64,000 nucleotides of DNA from Bacteroidales bacterium (lineage in GTDB: Bacteria; Bacteroidota; Bacteroidia; Bacteroidales; JAADJA01). Made by a program: the position numbers and the translations under genes. Under the pieces are notes generated by a model. That model saw only the letters and a list, made by a program, of their open reading frames with translations, made no database searches and was not told the DNA's origin. The DNA lies in contig JAIOZL010000017.1 of assembly GCA_021740645.1 (NCBI GenBank), forward strand, positions 21,373-85,372. The letters are read 5' to 3'. Positions 8,735-18,241 of the stretch are shown here, piece after piece (the stretch's first letter is position 1; each line of letters opens with the position of its first letter).

Positions 8735-9502
8735 CTATTTCCTGTACAAGCCATCCGGGTCAACTTCTTCTCTGAGCAGTTTTAGCTCCTGGGCTGTTGG
8801 AGGATCATTTGATTCCAGCTCATCAGCAATAAGTAATTCAAAGCCTGTATTATCAATGACCTGTTCCACCGTAACACCCGGATTAAGGCTAAGCAATTTC
8901 ATTGTTTTCGTTTGCTCGTCATATCCCATGGTACATAAATTCGTAACTACACGGTAAGGACCTGTATTGGCTGGAAGTCCAGCTTTTTCGCGGGAACCCG
9001 GGCCAGTCAGAAAACCAGGGGTGGTCAGGAAGTCGATTTTTTCAATAAACCTTCTTTTATCATGGATCATAATGGCAATGGTCCGCCAGCAGGCTGAGCC
9101 TACATCATTTCCTCCACCACTGCCCGGAAGCCGTACTTTTGGATTTTTGTGATCGCCAATTACTGTCGAATTTAAATTGCCGTATTTATCTATCTGTGCA
9201 CCACCCAGGAAGCCAAATTCGATAAATCCTCTTTGTGATGTTTCCATGATATCGCAAATCCCTGAAGCAGCAATGCCTTTATTGTAAGTTCGCATATCTC
9301 CCACAGCCAATGGCAATTTTTCGAGGATAGCTCCTGTACCTCCAAACTCAAAAACAGGTACGAGGTTAGGGGCATGCATGGCCTGGGCGAGGCTGGCAGC
9401 AAGCATAGGTATTCCGGTTCCGATAAATGCAGTGGTTCCATCTTCCATTACCCTGGAAGCAAGGCATATCAATAATTCTGATGGTGAATATTCTTGTGTC
9501 AT
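8735..9502 (-). CDS. CoA-transferase family I, subunit B
   Basis: 255 residues, with the start region FIGTGIPMLAASLAQ and the segment VFEFGGTGAIL, where E52 aligns with the catalytic glutamate position of glutaconate CoA-transferase-like beta subunits (established for that family; the alignment here is by eye). It forms a hetero-oligomer with the subunit A encoded 10 bp upstream and moves CoA between carboxylic acids in the cytoplasm. The exact acid is unknown. With the ADP-forming ligase and the 2-oxoacid oxidoreductase in this window it fits amino/keto-acid fermentation. Confidence 0.87.
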   Translation of the reverse strand: MTQEYSPSELLICLASRVMEDGTTAFIGTGIPMLAASLAQAMHAPNLVPVFEFGGTGAILEKLPLAVGDMRTYNKGIAASGICDIMETSQRGFIEFGFLGGAQIDKYGNLNSTVIGDHKNPKVRLPGSGGGNDVGSACWRTIAIMIHDKRRFIEKIDFLTTPGFLTGPGSREKAGLPANTGPYRVVTNLCTMGYDEQTKTMKLLSLNPGVTVEQVIDNTGFELLIADELESNDPPTAQELKLLREEVDPDGLYRK

Positions 9503-9512
9503 GACGTACCTC

Positions 9513-10490
9513 CTATAATGTTAAATCTTGTAAACGTTTCGATCCGATTTTTTCAAGCAGCGCTTTATGATCCGGAAGATCGTATAACCATTCCTTCATA
9601 TACTCATCCATACCCTCTTGTGTCTTTTGCTTGTCGACATACATTTTATAGTGATCTTCGTCACGTTCGTACATCCCGCTCATTTCACCCGGCCATGAAG
9701 CATAGGGTGCATGAACTACCGCATCTACAAGGTAGTAAGGGATGATGGTGCGGTCAGGTTGTTTCCTGATTTCATCTGTATCAATTATTTCTTCGGCACT
9801 TATGATGAGGTTTTTACAGGCTCTTGACATTTCAAAGGCAAAACCGCTGATGCCATCGATTTGGCAGTTGCCATGAATATCTGCCCTATGCACATGAATA
9901 ATCGCAGTATCAACAACAAGGGCAGGTAGCAACGCCACAGGCCTGCCTGTATATGGACATTCAACGGCAATAGAAGATGATTTATTAAAAGTATCCGTCC
10001 CAAGCATACTGCTGGTGGGGATAAATGGAATTCCCATAGAAGCCGCTTTAAACCGCCAGGTTAAGGCGGCATTCGACCATTCCACAATCTTTTTTACGGA
10101 GCCATCTTCAACCCGGCGGCGCATATTGCCGGAAATGCCATAAACTTCCAGACCGATGTAGGTAAAATCTATCTCTCGTACCATATCTGCTGCAAACAAC
10201 AAATCCAGTTCATGAACACCCTGGCCAACTATCCTGAAATCTTTTTTCCCTGACCGGACTAAAGCCCTGGTTAATGTTAACGGACAACGGACCGTTCCGT
10301 AAAGCTCGAAGCCGATATAATCGCCGCTATTAACAAATTTTTCGATGGCCTCTTCATCCGTCATCGTTTTATCAATAAGCGCTTTCGATTTTTTCCTGTT
10401 GTGCGCCCGAAAACCTTCCATATCCACATCCTGGATAAGGGAAGCTTCCCCTCTGGCAACAATAGGAATGCAATTCTTATGCTCTTTCAT
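9513..10490 (-). CDS. CoA-transferase family I, subunit A
   Basis: 325 residues; the CoA-transferase alpha fold is shown by the N-terminal MTDEEAIEKFV and GD.IGFELYGTVRCP region, the SMLGTD.F segment near residue 160 and the VHVHRADIHGNCQIDG region (about 195-212), all typical of GctA-like proteins. It is the partner of subunit B, separated from it by only 10 bp, and is the first gene of this small operon, which probably also includes the SSS symporter. The substrate is not identifiable. An AT-rich 211-bp gap separates it from the AbgT transporter gene. Confidence 0.88.
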   Translation of the reverse strand: MKEHKNCIPIVARGEASLIQDVDMEGFRAHNRKKSKALIDKTMTDEEAIEKFVNSGDYIGFELYGTVRCPLTLTRALVRSGKKDFRIVGQGVHELDLLFAADMVREIDFTYIGLEVYGISGNMRRRVEDGSVKKIVEWSNAALTWRFKAASMGIPFIPTSSMLGTDTFNKSSSIAVECPYTGRPVALLPALVVDTAIIHVHRADIHGNCQIDGISGFAFEMSRACKNLIISAEEIIDTDEIRKQPDRTIIPYYLVDAVVHAPYASWPGEMSGMYERDEDHYKMYVDKQKTQEGMDEYMKEWLYDLPDHKALLEKIGSKRLQDLTL

Positions 10491-10701
10491 ATTTGAGTAA
10501 GTTTTATTATAATTGTCGGTAGAAAAAAAGAATCTGCTAGTAAATCAAGTATTTTTTAGTAGAAATGTAGTTGAAAATTATATCATCAAAACTAATTATT
10601 TTAAAAATTAGAAAAAATGAATTGCCAAGAAAAATACTAATTTATACTCAATATAAGGAAATTAAAGAGGCTAAAATTTGTAGTGATATCGTACAACCAG
10701 G

Positions 10702-12231
10702 CTAATAAGAGGGAGTAGCATCATAGTATATTCCTGCTCCGGGGCCTAAAGGAATTCCAAGATACAACCATACGACCAACAATATAACCCAACCAATGAA
10801 AAATAATATGGAATAGGGAAGCATGGTGGCAACGAGGGTTCCGATGCCTGCATTTTTATCATACTTCTCAAAATAGACGATGATCAGTGCAAAGAAACTC
10901 ATCATTGGGGAAATAATATTGGTCACGCTGTCGCCAATCCGATAAACTACCTGTGTCAACTCCGGACTATAGCCCAGGAACATAAACATCGGAACAAAAA
11001 TAGGGGCAAGCAAAGCCCATTTTGCGGAGGCACTTCCCATAATTAAATTTATGGAACCAGAAAATATTACAAAAAGGATGATAAGCGGGATAAGACTTAA
11101 TTCAAGGCTTTTAATAAAGGAGGCCCCGTTAATGGCCAGGATAATTCCCAGGTTACTCCAGTTAAAATATTCGACAAACTGGGCCGCAAAAAATACAAGT
11201 ACCAGGTAAGCGGCCAGGGATTTCATCGACTCTGCCATACCCTTCATTACATCCGTGTCATTTTTATATTTTTTGATAGCAATACCGTAAACTATCCCCA
11301 TGATTCCGGCAACCAGGAATAATATGGCAACCACTCCTTTCAGAACAGGGGATTGCAGGAAGGTCCCGTCCGGCCCACGCAAAAGGCCATTGTCTGGTAT
11401 AAAACCTATTAGTAAGATTATCAAAAAACCGAGAAAAAAATAGGACACTCTTTTCAAGCCTTTCTTTTCATTAGGGGATAGCTTTTCTATTTTTTCCTGT
11501 TTAATCCCGTCGGTTTTATATTCTCCAAGCGAAGGGACTACAATTTTTTCAGTAACCCAGGTGCCGATAGTTGCAATCACAAAAGTAGAAGCCACCATAA
11601 AGTAATAATTAGCGGTAGGATTTACATGGTAACTTTTATCTACAAGATGTGCCGCCTCTTCTGAAAGGCCGGCCAAAAGGGGATCAATGGTGCCCAAAAC
11701 AAGATTAGCTGAAAATCCACCTGATACTCCTGCGAAGGCAGCAGCCATTCCGGCAATGGGGTGACGGCCAATAGCGAGAAAAATAGTTCCTGCAAGAGGT
11801 ACAAGTAAAACATATCCAACAGAAGATGCCAAATTAGAAACGATGCCTGCAATTACAATGATAAAGGTTAAAATTCGCTCTGGTGAATTTAAAACCAGGG
11901 CCCGGATTATTACTGAGATCAATCCTGAGTTTTCGGCTATCCCAATGCCCAGCATGGCCACTATAACAATTCCGAGTGGAGCGAAAGAGGTGAAATTATC
12001 CACCATCTTCGTTAAAATGTCGTAAAGCCCTTCCTTGGTAAGTAAATTAATTGCTTTAAAGGTTTCTCCTGTTATGGGATGGTCGGCACTTATTCCGATT
12101 GTTCCGAAAATAGCAGATAATACTAAGATTATAAGTGCAAAGATTCCAAATAGGGTGGCAGGGTGAGGAAGTGCATTGCCCCCTTTTTCAACAACTTTTA
12201 AGAATGTATTTATATATCTTTTTTTACCCAT
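10702..12231 (-). CDS. AbgT-family transporter
   Basis: 509 residues, typical length. The family is recognisable from the N-terminal VEKGGNALPHPATLFG motif (about residues 14-28), the paired hairpin-type segments, and the late SGSINLIMGSASAKWALLAP-like region where AbgT proteins bind substrate. About 11-13 membrane segments are visible. Known members export or import p-aminobenzoyl-glutamate; some give sulfonamide resistance as proton-driven antiporters. In Bacteroidota the physiological substrate is generally unknown. It is a single gene here, on the same strand as its neighbours but separated by gaps over 100 bp. Confidence 0.88.
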   Translation of the reverse strand: MGKKRYINTFLKVVEKGGNALPHPATLFGIFALIILVLSAIFGTIGISADHPITGETFKAINLLTKEGLYDILTKMVDNFTSFAPLGIVIVAMLGIGIAENSGLISVIIRALVLNSPERILTFIIVIAGIVSNLASSVGYVLLVPLAGTIFLAIGRHPIAGMAAAFAGVSGGFSANLVLGTIDPLLAGLSEEAAHLVDKSYHVNPTANYYFMVASTFVIATIGTWVTEKIVVPSLGEYKTDGIKQEKIEKLSPNEKKGLKRVSYFFLGFLIILLIGFIPDNGLLRGPDGTFLQSPVLKGVVAILFLVAGIMGIVYGIAIKKYKNDTDVMKGMAESMKSLAAYLVLVFFAAQFVEYFNWSNLGIILAINGASFIKSLELSLIPLIILFVIFSGSINLIMGSASAKWALLAPIFVPMFMFLGYSPELTQVVYRIGDSVTNIISPMMSFFALIIVYFEKYDKNAGIGTLVATMLPYSILFFIGWVILLVVWLYLGIPLGPGAGIYYDATPSY

Positions 12232-12343
12232 ATGTTTAGCATATCTAATATATTAGTATCAGATTGTTTTAACTCAGTGTAATTGAGTAAGGAAACTTAT
12301 TCTGCAGTTAGATATAATATGCAGAATACCTTGAGATTTACCC

Positions 12344-13984
12344 TCAGCCTTCCTGGTAACAGCGTACCCAATCTATTTCCATTGAAGCAGGTAATCCACT
12401 ACCGTCGGTTTTACCGGTAATAGAGGAGCTGAAAACAAGGTACATTTCTTCATGCGGAATTCCATGGGTTTGTTCATTCACCACCACCTCATTGATTTTC
12501 CATATAAGCTTATCTTTGGTCCAGATGAGGGTATAGATAAAGAAATCCTGTGAAACATCCAGTCCTGAAAATTCTGCCATCTTTTTTTCCAGGCTGTCCT
12601 TTTTTGATATGTCTCCATAAACGTTGCCCACGTTAATTTTGGTCTTTTTCTTATCGAGTTTTAAAATATCAACATGGGGGAGGTTTTTTTCAGAAGCCAT
12701 CCAAAAATTATAATTCACAGGTTTGGCGTAGTTCACTTTTATTTTAGCTTCCACTTTCCCATATTTTAGCCTGTAGGATTTTGCAGTGCTCACTAAGCCG
12801 GTGGTAAAGTCAAATTTTTGTGGAACAAATCCAAAGGGAAGCTGCCATTTTTTTCCTTCGATGCTTTCCCTTTTGGTCATAATTTTTAATGTGCCCTGTG
12901 TTTCGATGTTGGCTCCATCAGTGGGAAATGCCTTATCCTGGTCGAGGGCATAAGCACCGTTCATTAACTTATCGCCCCAATAATAGCGGGTCATCCATTT
13001 GTCGGTATCCAGTTTGCCACCTGTGAAATCATCTTCAAAAACTACTTTCCACTTTTTAAGGCTGTTAAATTTACTGGAATCTTTAAGTTCGAGATACCAT
13101 TTATATTTTTTGCTGCTTTTGAAATCTTCATGCTCCTTGATTTTAGCCTTTTCTGCCGCCTCACTTTCAGAAAGGCCAGCCAATAGTTCTTTGTGTTCAG
13201 AAGAGGCCAGGTATTTTTCAAGCTCAATATAATCAGCTAGTTCTTTTGAGTTTTTAAACGATACAAAATCTTTGTACTTTGTTGAATCTTTAAATTTGAA
13301 ATAAAATTTAATGGGTTTTGATTTGCTAAGTAGTTTATATTCTTTCTCCTGTTTCTCAATTTCTGCCAGCTTGTTGTTTACAAAATCTTTACGCTCTTTG
13401 AATTGGCCCGACTCAATCTCTTTGGTGAGCTTTTCAAATTCAACGACTTCACTGGTTTTTTCAACCTTATCATTTTCTCCCGCACTTAAATATTTTTTAA
13501 CTGCCTTATTTTTTTCCAGCTTCTCAAATTGTTTTTCCTTGTTGTGTATCGATGTTTTTTCTTTGGTTAGTTTGTTTTTATCATTCGCGAAGTTGGCTGA
13601 ATTTACGATCTCTTTAAGTTCCTCATAACTCTCTAAATCTTCCGACTTACTTATTTTAGTAAAATCTGCTAATTTTTGCGAAGCTTTAAACTTAAAGAAG
13701 CTTTGGAATTTTTTAGATTTCTTTTGGTTTTCAAAGAGTTTTATTTTACCCTCTTCGGCTGTTTTTTCTTTTTCTATTTTGTTATATAGATTTTTATGCT
13801 CATTGGAATCGAGATATTTCCCTAAATCATTAAAGGCTTTTAATTCATCAGCGTCACTGAATTCGTTAAAATCATTAAACTCTTTTATCAGATCAGCCCT
13901 GTCTTGCTCGATTTTAGAGGTTTTGGGGATGGAACTGAATTTTGAGAAAATAAAATACTTACTTCCAAATGCGAAATTAGCCAT
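12344..13984 (-). CDS. Cytoplasmic charged-repeat protein with a catalytically degenerate GH16-like domain
   Basis: 546 residues, no signal peptide or membrane segment. Residues about 45-312 consist of roughly four Lys/Glu-rich repeats of 65-70 residues; the clearest copies share KYL.S.EHK.L (56-66 and 258-268), SKKF/Y (90-93, 291-294) and FKFK.S.K (97-104, 229-236). Residues 313-546 look like a GH16/laminarinase jelly roll: it opens with VVFEDDFTGGKLDTDKWM and ends with MEIDWVRCYQ. GH16 enzymes need E-x-D-x-x-E; here the same place reads H437-V-D439-I-L-K442, so both acidic catalytic residues are gone and only the Asp remains. I infer a non-catalytic glucan- or ligand-binding protein; function unknown. 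It stands alone between a transporter and an acyl-CoA synthetase. Confidence 0.72.
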   Translation of the reverse strand: MANFAFGSKYFIFSKFSSIPKTSKIEQDRADLIKEFNDFNEFSDADELKAFNDLGKYLDSNEHKNLYNKIEKEKTAEEGKIKLFENQKKSKKFQSFFKFKASQKLADFTKISKSEDLESYEELKEIVNSANFANDKNKLTKEKTSIHNKEKQFEKLEKNKAVKKYLSAGENDKVEKTSEVVEFEKLTKEIESGQFKERKDFVNNKLAEIEKQEKEYKLLSKSKPIKFYFKFKDSTKYKDFVSFKNSKELADYIELEKYLASSEHKELLAGLSESEAAEKAKIKEHEDFKSSKKYKWYLELKDSSKFNSLKKWKVVFEDDFTGGKLDTDKWMTRYYWGDKLMNGAYALDQDKAFPTDGANIETQGTLKIMTKRESIEGKKWQLPFGFVPQKFDFTTGLVSTAKSYRLKYGKVEAKIKVNYAKPVNYNFWMASEKNLPHVDILKLDKKKTKINVGNVYGDISKKDSLEKKMAEFSGLDVSQDFFIYTLIWTKDKLIWKINEVVVNEQTHGIPHEEMYLVFSSSITGKTDGSGLPASMEIDWVRCYQEG

Positions 13985-14138
13985 TGCGAATAGTTTACTT
14001 TAAAAAATGAAAGACAATATTACAAAAGTAATGGTTTCAGGCAAATAAATATTTTCGAAAATTTATTAATGCTTTTAGACAATTAATGGTATCTGCTTAA
14101 ATTTATGATTATTAGGCAACACAGAATCTAATTCTAAG

Positions 14139-16196
14139 CTATCCTTTATCCACCCTGATCCTTGCATCAACGGCAATTATCCTGTCTTTACTTCCCAACA
14201 ATGGATTAAGGTCCATTTCTTCAATGATCGGTGTTTCAGATACTAATTGGGACACCCGAACAATAATCTCAGCGAACTTTTGTTTGTCAATGCCTTCCTG
14301 TCCACGAACCCCATCAATTATTTTAATTCCTCTGAGCCCGTTGATCATATTAAGGGCTTCGCTAAAAGAAAGAGGGGCAAGGCCGGTTTTGATATCTTTC
14401 AACACCTCAATAAATATACCACCCAGTCCACATAGGATCATATGGCCAAAATTGACTTCTTTTTTCGCCCCTACGAAAAGCTCCGTTCCTGATAACATTG
14501 GCTGCAATAGGATTCCAGTGGTTTCTTTAATTTGCATCATCCGTTCAAACTCCATCAACATCGCTTTTTCTGTCTCTACATTAAGTACTACACCACCTAC
14601 GTCCGATTTATGCACCGGGCCAACAACTTTCATTACCAGCGGATAGCCTATTATTTCAGCTTCACGGATTGCTTTTTCTTTTTTATTGACGACGGCCTCA
14701 TTTGCCCTTGGTATACCCACTGCATCAAGCAATCCCTGCACCTCTTCGGGCGAAAGGTATCCGCTTTTTGCATTGTCAGAGATCACCCTGATCTTTTCCC
14801 TGTCGATTTTATATTCTGTACGTTCATCATCCTGAGGTTTAGGGCTTGTATAAACTTTTGCAAGTGCTTTCCCCAATATCACCTCATCCGGGAAGTTTAT
14901 GCGGCCTTTTGCAATAAAGGCTTCCACTTCCTCTTTCGCTGTATAGGTAGAGGGTAAGACCGGGAATATGGGTTTCTTACAAGTTCTCATTTTTTCATGG
15001 AGTACCTCATAAACATCATGGATTTTGAACAGGCCAGGTGTACCAAAAATCACGATCATGGCATCGATATGATCAAATTTCTGTTCCATTGTATTGATGA
15101 TATCCGCAAGCTGGGCCGCAGTACCTGTTGCAAGAAAATCAATGGGGTTGGTAACGGATGAGCCCGGATGCAATCTTTCTTTGAGGGCATCTGCCTCAGG
15201 GCCATGAATTGCCGGAACAAACAAACCTCCATTGGAAAGTGCATCCGTTAGCATTACTGCTGGCCCACCGGCGTGGGTAATAATGGCAATATTTTTCCCA
15301 ATAAGTTGGGGGTGCATGAATACAGAAGCAACTGCGATAAGCTCTTCGCGGTGGTCGCAACGTATGATCCCTGCTTTTCTGAAGATGGCATTTACGGCTT
15401 CGTCGGAGCTTGCCAATGCCCCTGTATGGGAAGATGCTGCCCGGCTTCCGGCTTCGGAGCTCCCGGCTTTGATGGCTGCAATCCTGCAGCCTTTCCGGAT
15501 GAGGGAGGCCGCATGTTTCATCAGCATCTGGGGCTTTTTAACATTCTCGATATATAGCAGTTTAATGGTCGATTTGGTTTCATCGTGGTTCATATCCAAA
15601 TGCCTCACGACTTCTTCAACCCCCATCTGGGCTGAATTACCCAAAGAAATTATTTCAGCAAAACTTAATCCTTTTTCGAGGCCAGACTCCATAATATAAC
15701 ATGCCGTAGCCCCGGAAGCAGAAATAAGGTCACAACCTTTGGGATCCAACTTTGGGATGGGTTCAGTAAAAATACCATGATAGGAGGGGGTACATATACC
15801 AATGCAATTGGGCCCGATAAGTGCCCCGCTAAATTTATTTATCTGGTAGAGGATATCTTTTTCAATTTGCTTTCCTTCTTCGCTAACTTCGCTAAAGCCA
15901 GCAGACAGAATAATAAATGCCCGGGTCTGTTTTTCTTCGGTCAGCACTTTCACCGCATCAAACGTATACCTTGCTGCAATGGCGATAATGGCCAGTTCTA
16001 CATCAGGCAGGTCATGGATATTTTTATAGCTTTTTATTCCCTGAACTTCATCTTCTTTAATGTTCGTAACATAAAGTTTGCCTTTATAATTTCCATCCAA
16101 AAGGTTTTTTAAAACCTTTCCACCAGGTTTTTGTATGTCGTTCGAACCACCTACTACTACGATACTTTTGGGATCACTGAGTTGTGTATTGATCAT
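14139..16196 (-). CDS. Acetate/acyl-CoA ligase (ADP-forming), fused alpha-beta
   Basis: 685 residues: CoA-binding Rossmann domain (about 1-130), succinyl-CoA-ligase-like domains (130-450) and a C-terminal ATP-grasp domain (about 460-685, with PLVMKVVGPVHKSDVGGV). The phospho-histidine is H257 in ASSHTGALA. The family converts acyl-CoA + ADP + Pi to acid + ATP, conserving energy in fermentation; alpha and beta are separate in some archaea but fused here. It could take products of the 2-oxoacid oxidoreductase or CoA-transferase in this window (inference). It is monocistronic as far as can be seen. Confidence 0.9.
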   Translation of the reverse strand: MINTQLSDPKSIVVVGGSNDIQKPGGKVLKNLLDGNYKGKLYVTNIKEDEVQGIKSYKNIHDLPDVELAIIAIAARYTFDAVKVLTEEKQTRAFIILSAGFSEVSEEGKQIEKDILYQINKFSGALIGPNCIGICTPSYHGIFTEPIPKLDPKGCDLISASGATACYIMESGLEKGLSFAEIISLGNSAQMGVEEVVRHLDMNHDETKSTIKLLYIENVKKPQMLMKHAASLIRKGCRIAAIKAGSSEAGSRAASSHTGALASSDEAVNAIFRKAGIIRCDHREELIAVASVFMHPQLIGKNIAIITHAGGPAVMLTDALSNGGLFVPAIHGPEADALKERLHPGSSVTNPIDFLATGTAAQLADIINTMEQKFDHIDAMIVIFGTPGLFKIHDVYEVLHEKMRTCKKPIFPVLPSTYTAKEEVEAFIAKGRINFPDEVILGKALAKVYTSPKPQDDERTEYKIDREKIRVISDNAKSGYLSPEEVQGLLDAVGIPRANEAVVNKKEKAIREAEIIGYPLVMKVVGPVHKSDVGGVVLNVETEKAMLMEFERMMQIKETTGILLQPMLSGTELFVGAKKEVNFGHMILCGLGGIFIEVLKDIKTGLAPLSFSEALNMINGLRGIKIIDGVRGQEGIDKQKFAEIIVRVSQLVSETPIIEEMDLNPLLGSKDRIIAVDARIRVDKG

Positions 16197-16331
16197 TAGA
16201 TTCTGAATTTAATCTGTGAAAAATATGTGCGGCTAAAGTAGGAAAAGCCGGAATAATAGAAAAGAATTGATTTGTTTTTTAATTATTATCGACCTGGTGT
16301 TTCGTCCAATAGGTGAATGCAGGAAAATATC

Positions 16332-18140
16332 CTAGTCGAGAAGAATTCCCAGTCCGACCACACCTGGCCCTACATGGGTTCCTAATACAGGAGAAACGGA
16401 ATTAACAAAGCGTGGTTTTAAACCTGTGATCTGCTCCATTTCATTCACATACCAGTTGGCCCCTTCGGGATTATTTGCATGAGAAACGGAATATCCCCAG
16501 ATTTTTTTACCATCCATTAATTTAGCCGCTTCTTCAATCACAAGTTTCATGGCTTGTTTTGTAGATGTTGGTTTTCCAAATAACTCAGCTTTGCCTTCCG
16601 CATTTACGACAACAATGGGTTGAACACCCATTAGTTTGCCGAGGAAGCCTTTTACCGTGCTCACCCTGCCGCTTTTTATCATATACTTCAACGACTGGGC
16701 GCTAACCATCAAATGGGCTTTGAGTTTCCAGTCCTCTATAGCTATTTTAAGGTCTTCATATGACAACCCGCTTTCTATCGCTTCAGCTGCACGCAGCACC
16801 ATTAAACCCAACGCATTGGTAAGTTTATTAGAACTAAAAACAGCAATATCAATATTATGACGCTCAGCTACTGCATGACCGGCTTTTTTGCTGTTGCTGA
16901 ATGTGCCGCTCATTTTATCCGTAAGGTGGAGGCCGATAATGTTTTTGTAATGGCTTGCCAGGTAGCTGTATTTGTTGGTAAAATCCTTATAGGTTGGTTG
17001 GGACGTGGTGGGGTTATTTTTTGCCAACTTTTGCAAGTGATAAAACTCATCCGGTGTGATGGTTACCGAATCGAGATAAAAATCCTTATCGAAATGAACG
17101 GTCAGGGGAACCACATGGATCTGGTATTTTTCGATAATATCCTGGGGTAAATCGCAGGTTGAATCTGTAATTAAAGCAGTATCGTATTTCCGGCGATGCA
17201 CAATTTCACTCTGCATCAACATGTCGTCTACCTTTTTAAAGGTAATATTCCCCAAATCTTTAATCTCACTGAAAAGTTTAGCCGGCTCGTCGGTATGAAT
17301 GTGCAGCCTGAGTTTTTTAGGTGAGCCTGCCACCACCACTGAATCCCCATAGGGCGCGATAACTTTGGAAAGTATCGACTTATTGTTCGGGCTTTCGTTT
17401 TCGAATGAGATCAAAGCCTCGGTGCAGTAACGGAAGCTTAATTCAACCTCATGGTCGTGAACCACTTCCTCAAATTCTTTTACCTTGGAAACATTCCGGG
17501 TCATGGCTAGTTTTTTCAGCTCTCCATGTTTAAAAAAGTCGATCATCCCTTCGAGGAATAAAACAAAACCTTTGGCACCGGCATCTACGACATGGGCTTT
17601 TCTGAGCACTTCAAGTTTTTTGGGTGTGTCCCTGAGTGAATCAGCTGCAGTCTGGTATGAATCAACGATCAATTCATTAAAATCCTGGAATTTATCTTTA
17701 ATGGAATACACATATTCGGCCCATTCACGCATTACCGATATCATGGTTCCTTCTACTGGGTTGGCGATGGCTTCGTAAGCATAGCGCACTGCCTTTTTGA
17801 TGATCTCAGCAAAATCATTGATGGAAAGGTTATTGTTGTTGGGTATCTCATTGCTGAACCCATAAAGGAACTGGGCGAAAATAATACCTGAATTGCCGCG
17901 TGCACCTACGAGGGCCGCATCGGCCAGGGCATTGGCTGTAACTTTAATATTGTAAGTTGGAATTGCGGTATCGATGATCGACCGCATCGTTGAGGCAAGG
18001 TTGGTACCTGTATCCCCATCAGCTACGGGAAAAACGTTGATCTTGTTGATGACCTGGTAGTGCTCGAATATTTTCTGGGCACCCGCTATAAAGCTGTAAT
18101 AAAAGCGCTTTCCGTCTAATTCGTTCCTGTTAAAATCCAA
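16332..18140 (-). CDS. DhaL/FakA-like kinase fused to a DegV/FakB-like fatty-acid-binding domain
   Basis: 602 residues. The N-terminus is a DAK2/DhaL nucleotide-binding domain with the Mg-binding motif FPVADGDTGTN (D41, D43, N47) and GARGNSG (79-85); the middle has the FakA-type LHIHTDEP (279-286); from about residue 319 a DegV domain begins with TALITDSTCDLP. In Firmicutes FakA phosphorylates fatty acids held by separate FakB (DegV) proteins; here kinase and carrier are on one chain, an arrangement I believe occurs in other Bacteroidota. Its start is the unusual TTG at 18138-18140: an in-frame stop lies just upstream and the next ATG is deep inside the kinase domain. A -7 element precedes it. 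Likely role: phosphorylation of exogenous fatty acids. Confidence 0.85.
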   Translation of the reverse strand: MDFNRNELDGKRFYYSFIAGAQKIFEHYQVINKINVFPVADGDTGTNLASTMRSIIDTAIPTYNIKVTANALADAALVGARGNSGIIFAQFLYGFSNEIPNNNNLSINDFAEIIKKAVRYAYEAIANPVEGTMISVMREWAEYVYSIKDKFQDFNELIVDSYQTAADSLRDTPKKLEVLRKAHVVDAGAKGFVLFLEGMIDFFKHGELKKLAMTRNVSKVKEFEEVVHDHEVELSFRYCTEALISFENESPNNKSILSKVIAPYGDSVVVAGSPKKLRLHIHTDEPAKLFSEIKDLGNITFKKVDDMLMQSEIVHRRKYDTALITDSTCDLPQDIIEKYQIHVVPLTVHFDKDFYLDSVTITPDEFYHLQKLAKNNPTTSQPTYKDFTNKYSYLASHYKNIIGLHLTDKMSGTFSNSKKAGHAVAERHNIDIAVFSSNKLTNALGLMVLRAAEAIESGLSYEDLKIAIEDWKLKAHLMVSAQSLKYMIKSGRVSTVKGFLGKLMGVQPIVVVNAEGKAELFGKPTSTKQAMKLVIEEAAKLMDGKKIWGYSVSHANNPEGANWYVNEMEQITGLKPRFVNSVSPVLGTHVGPGVVGLGILLD

Positions 18141-18178
18141 GATGTGTTTTTTTATTTAGATTACTTCTAAATTTTTTG

Positions 18179-18186
18179 CAAAAATA
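18179..18186 (-). promoter_or_regulatory. -7 promoter element for the FakA-DegV fusion gene
   Basis: Minus-strand octamer TATTTTTG exactly fits TAnnTTTG and ends 38 bp before the proposed TTG start, supporting that start. Confidence 0.45.
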
Positions 18187-18241
18187 GATATAATATTTTA
18201 AATATGATTTGCACCAATTATTTCTACTTAAGACAGGCTTT

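Noticed and set aside
9494..9745. Plus-strand ORF opposite the CoA-transferase A gene, and many similar antisense ORFs
   Set aside because: Shadow frames of well-supported genes on the other strand; no signal, promoter or domain.
13311..13628. 105-residue Ser/Phe-rich plus-strand ORF that looks like membrane protein
   Set aside because: It is the antisense of the Lys/Glu-rich repeats, which read as Phe/Leu/Ser on the opposite strand; not a gene.
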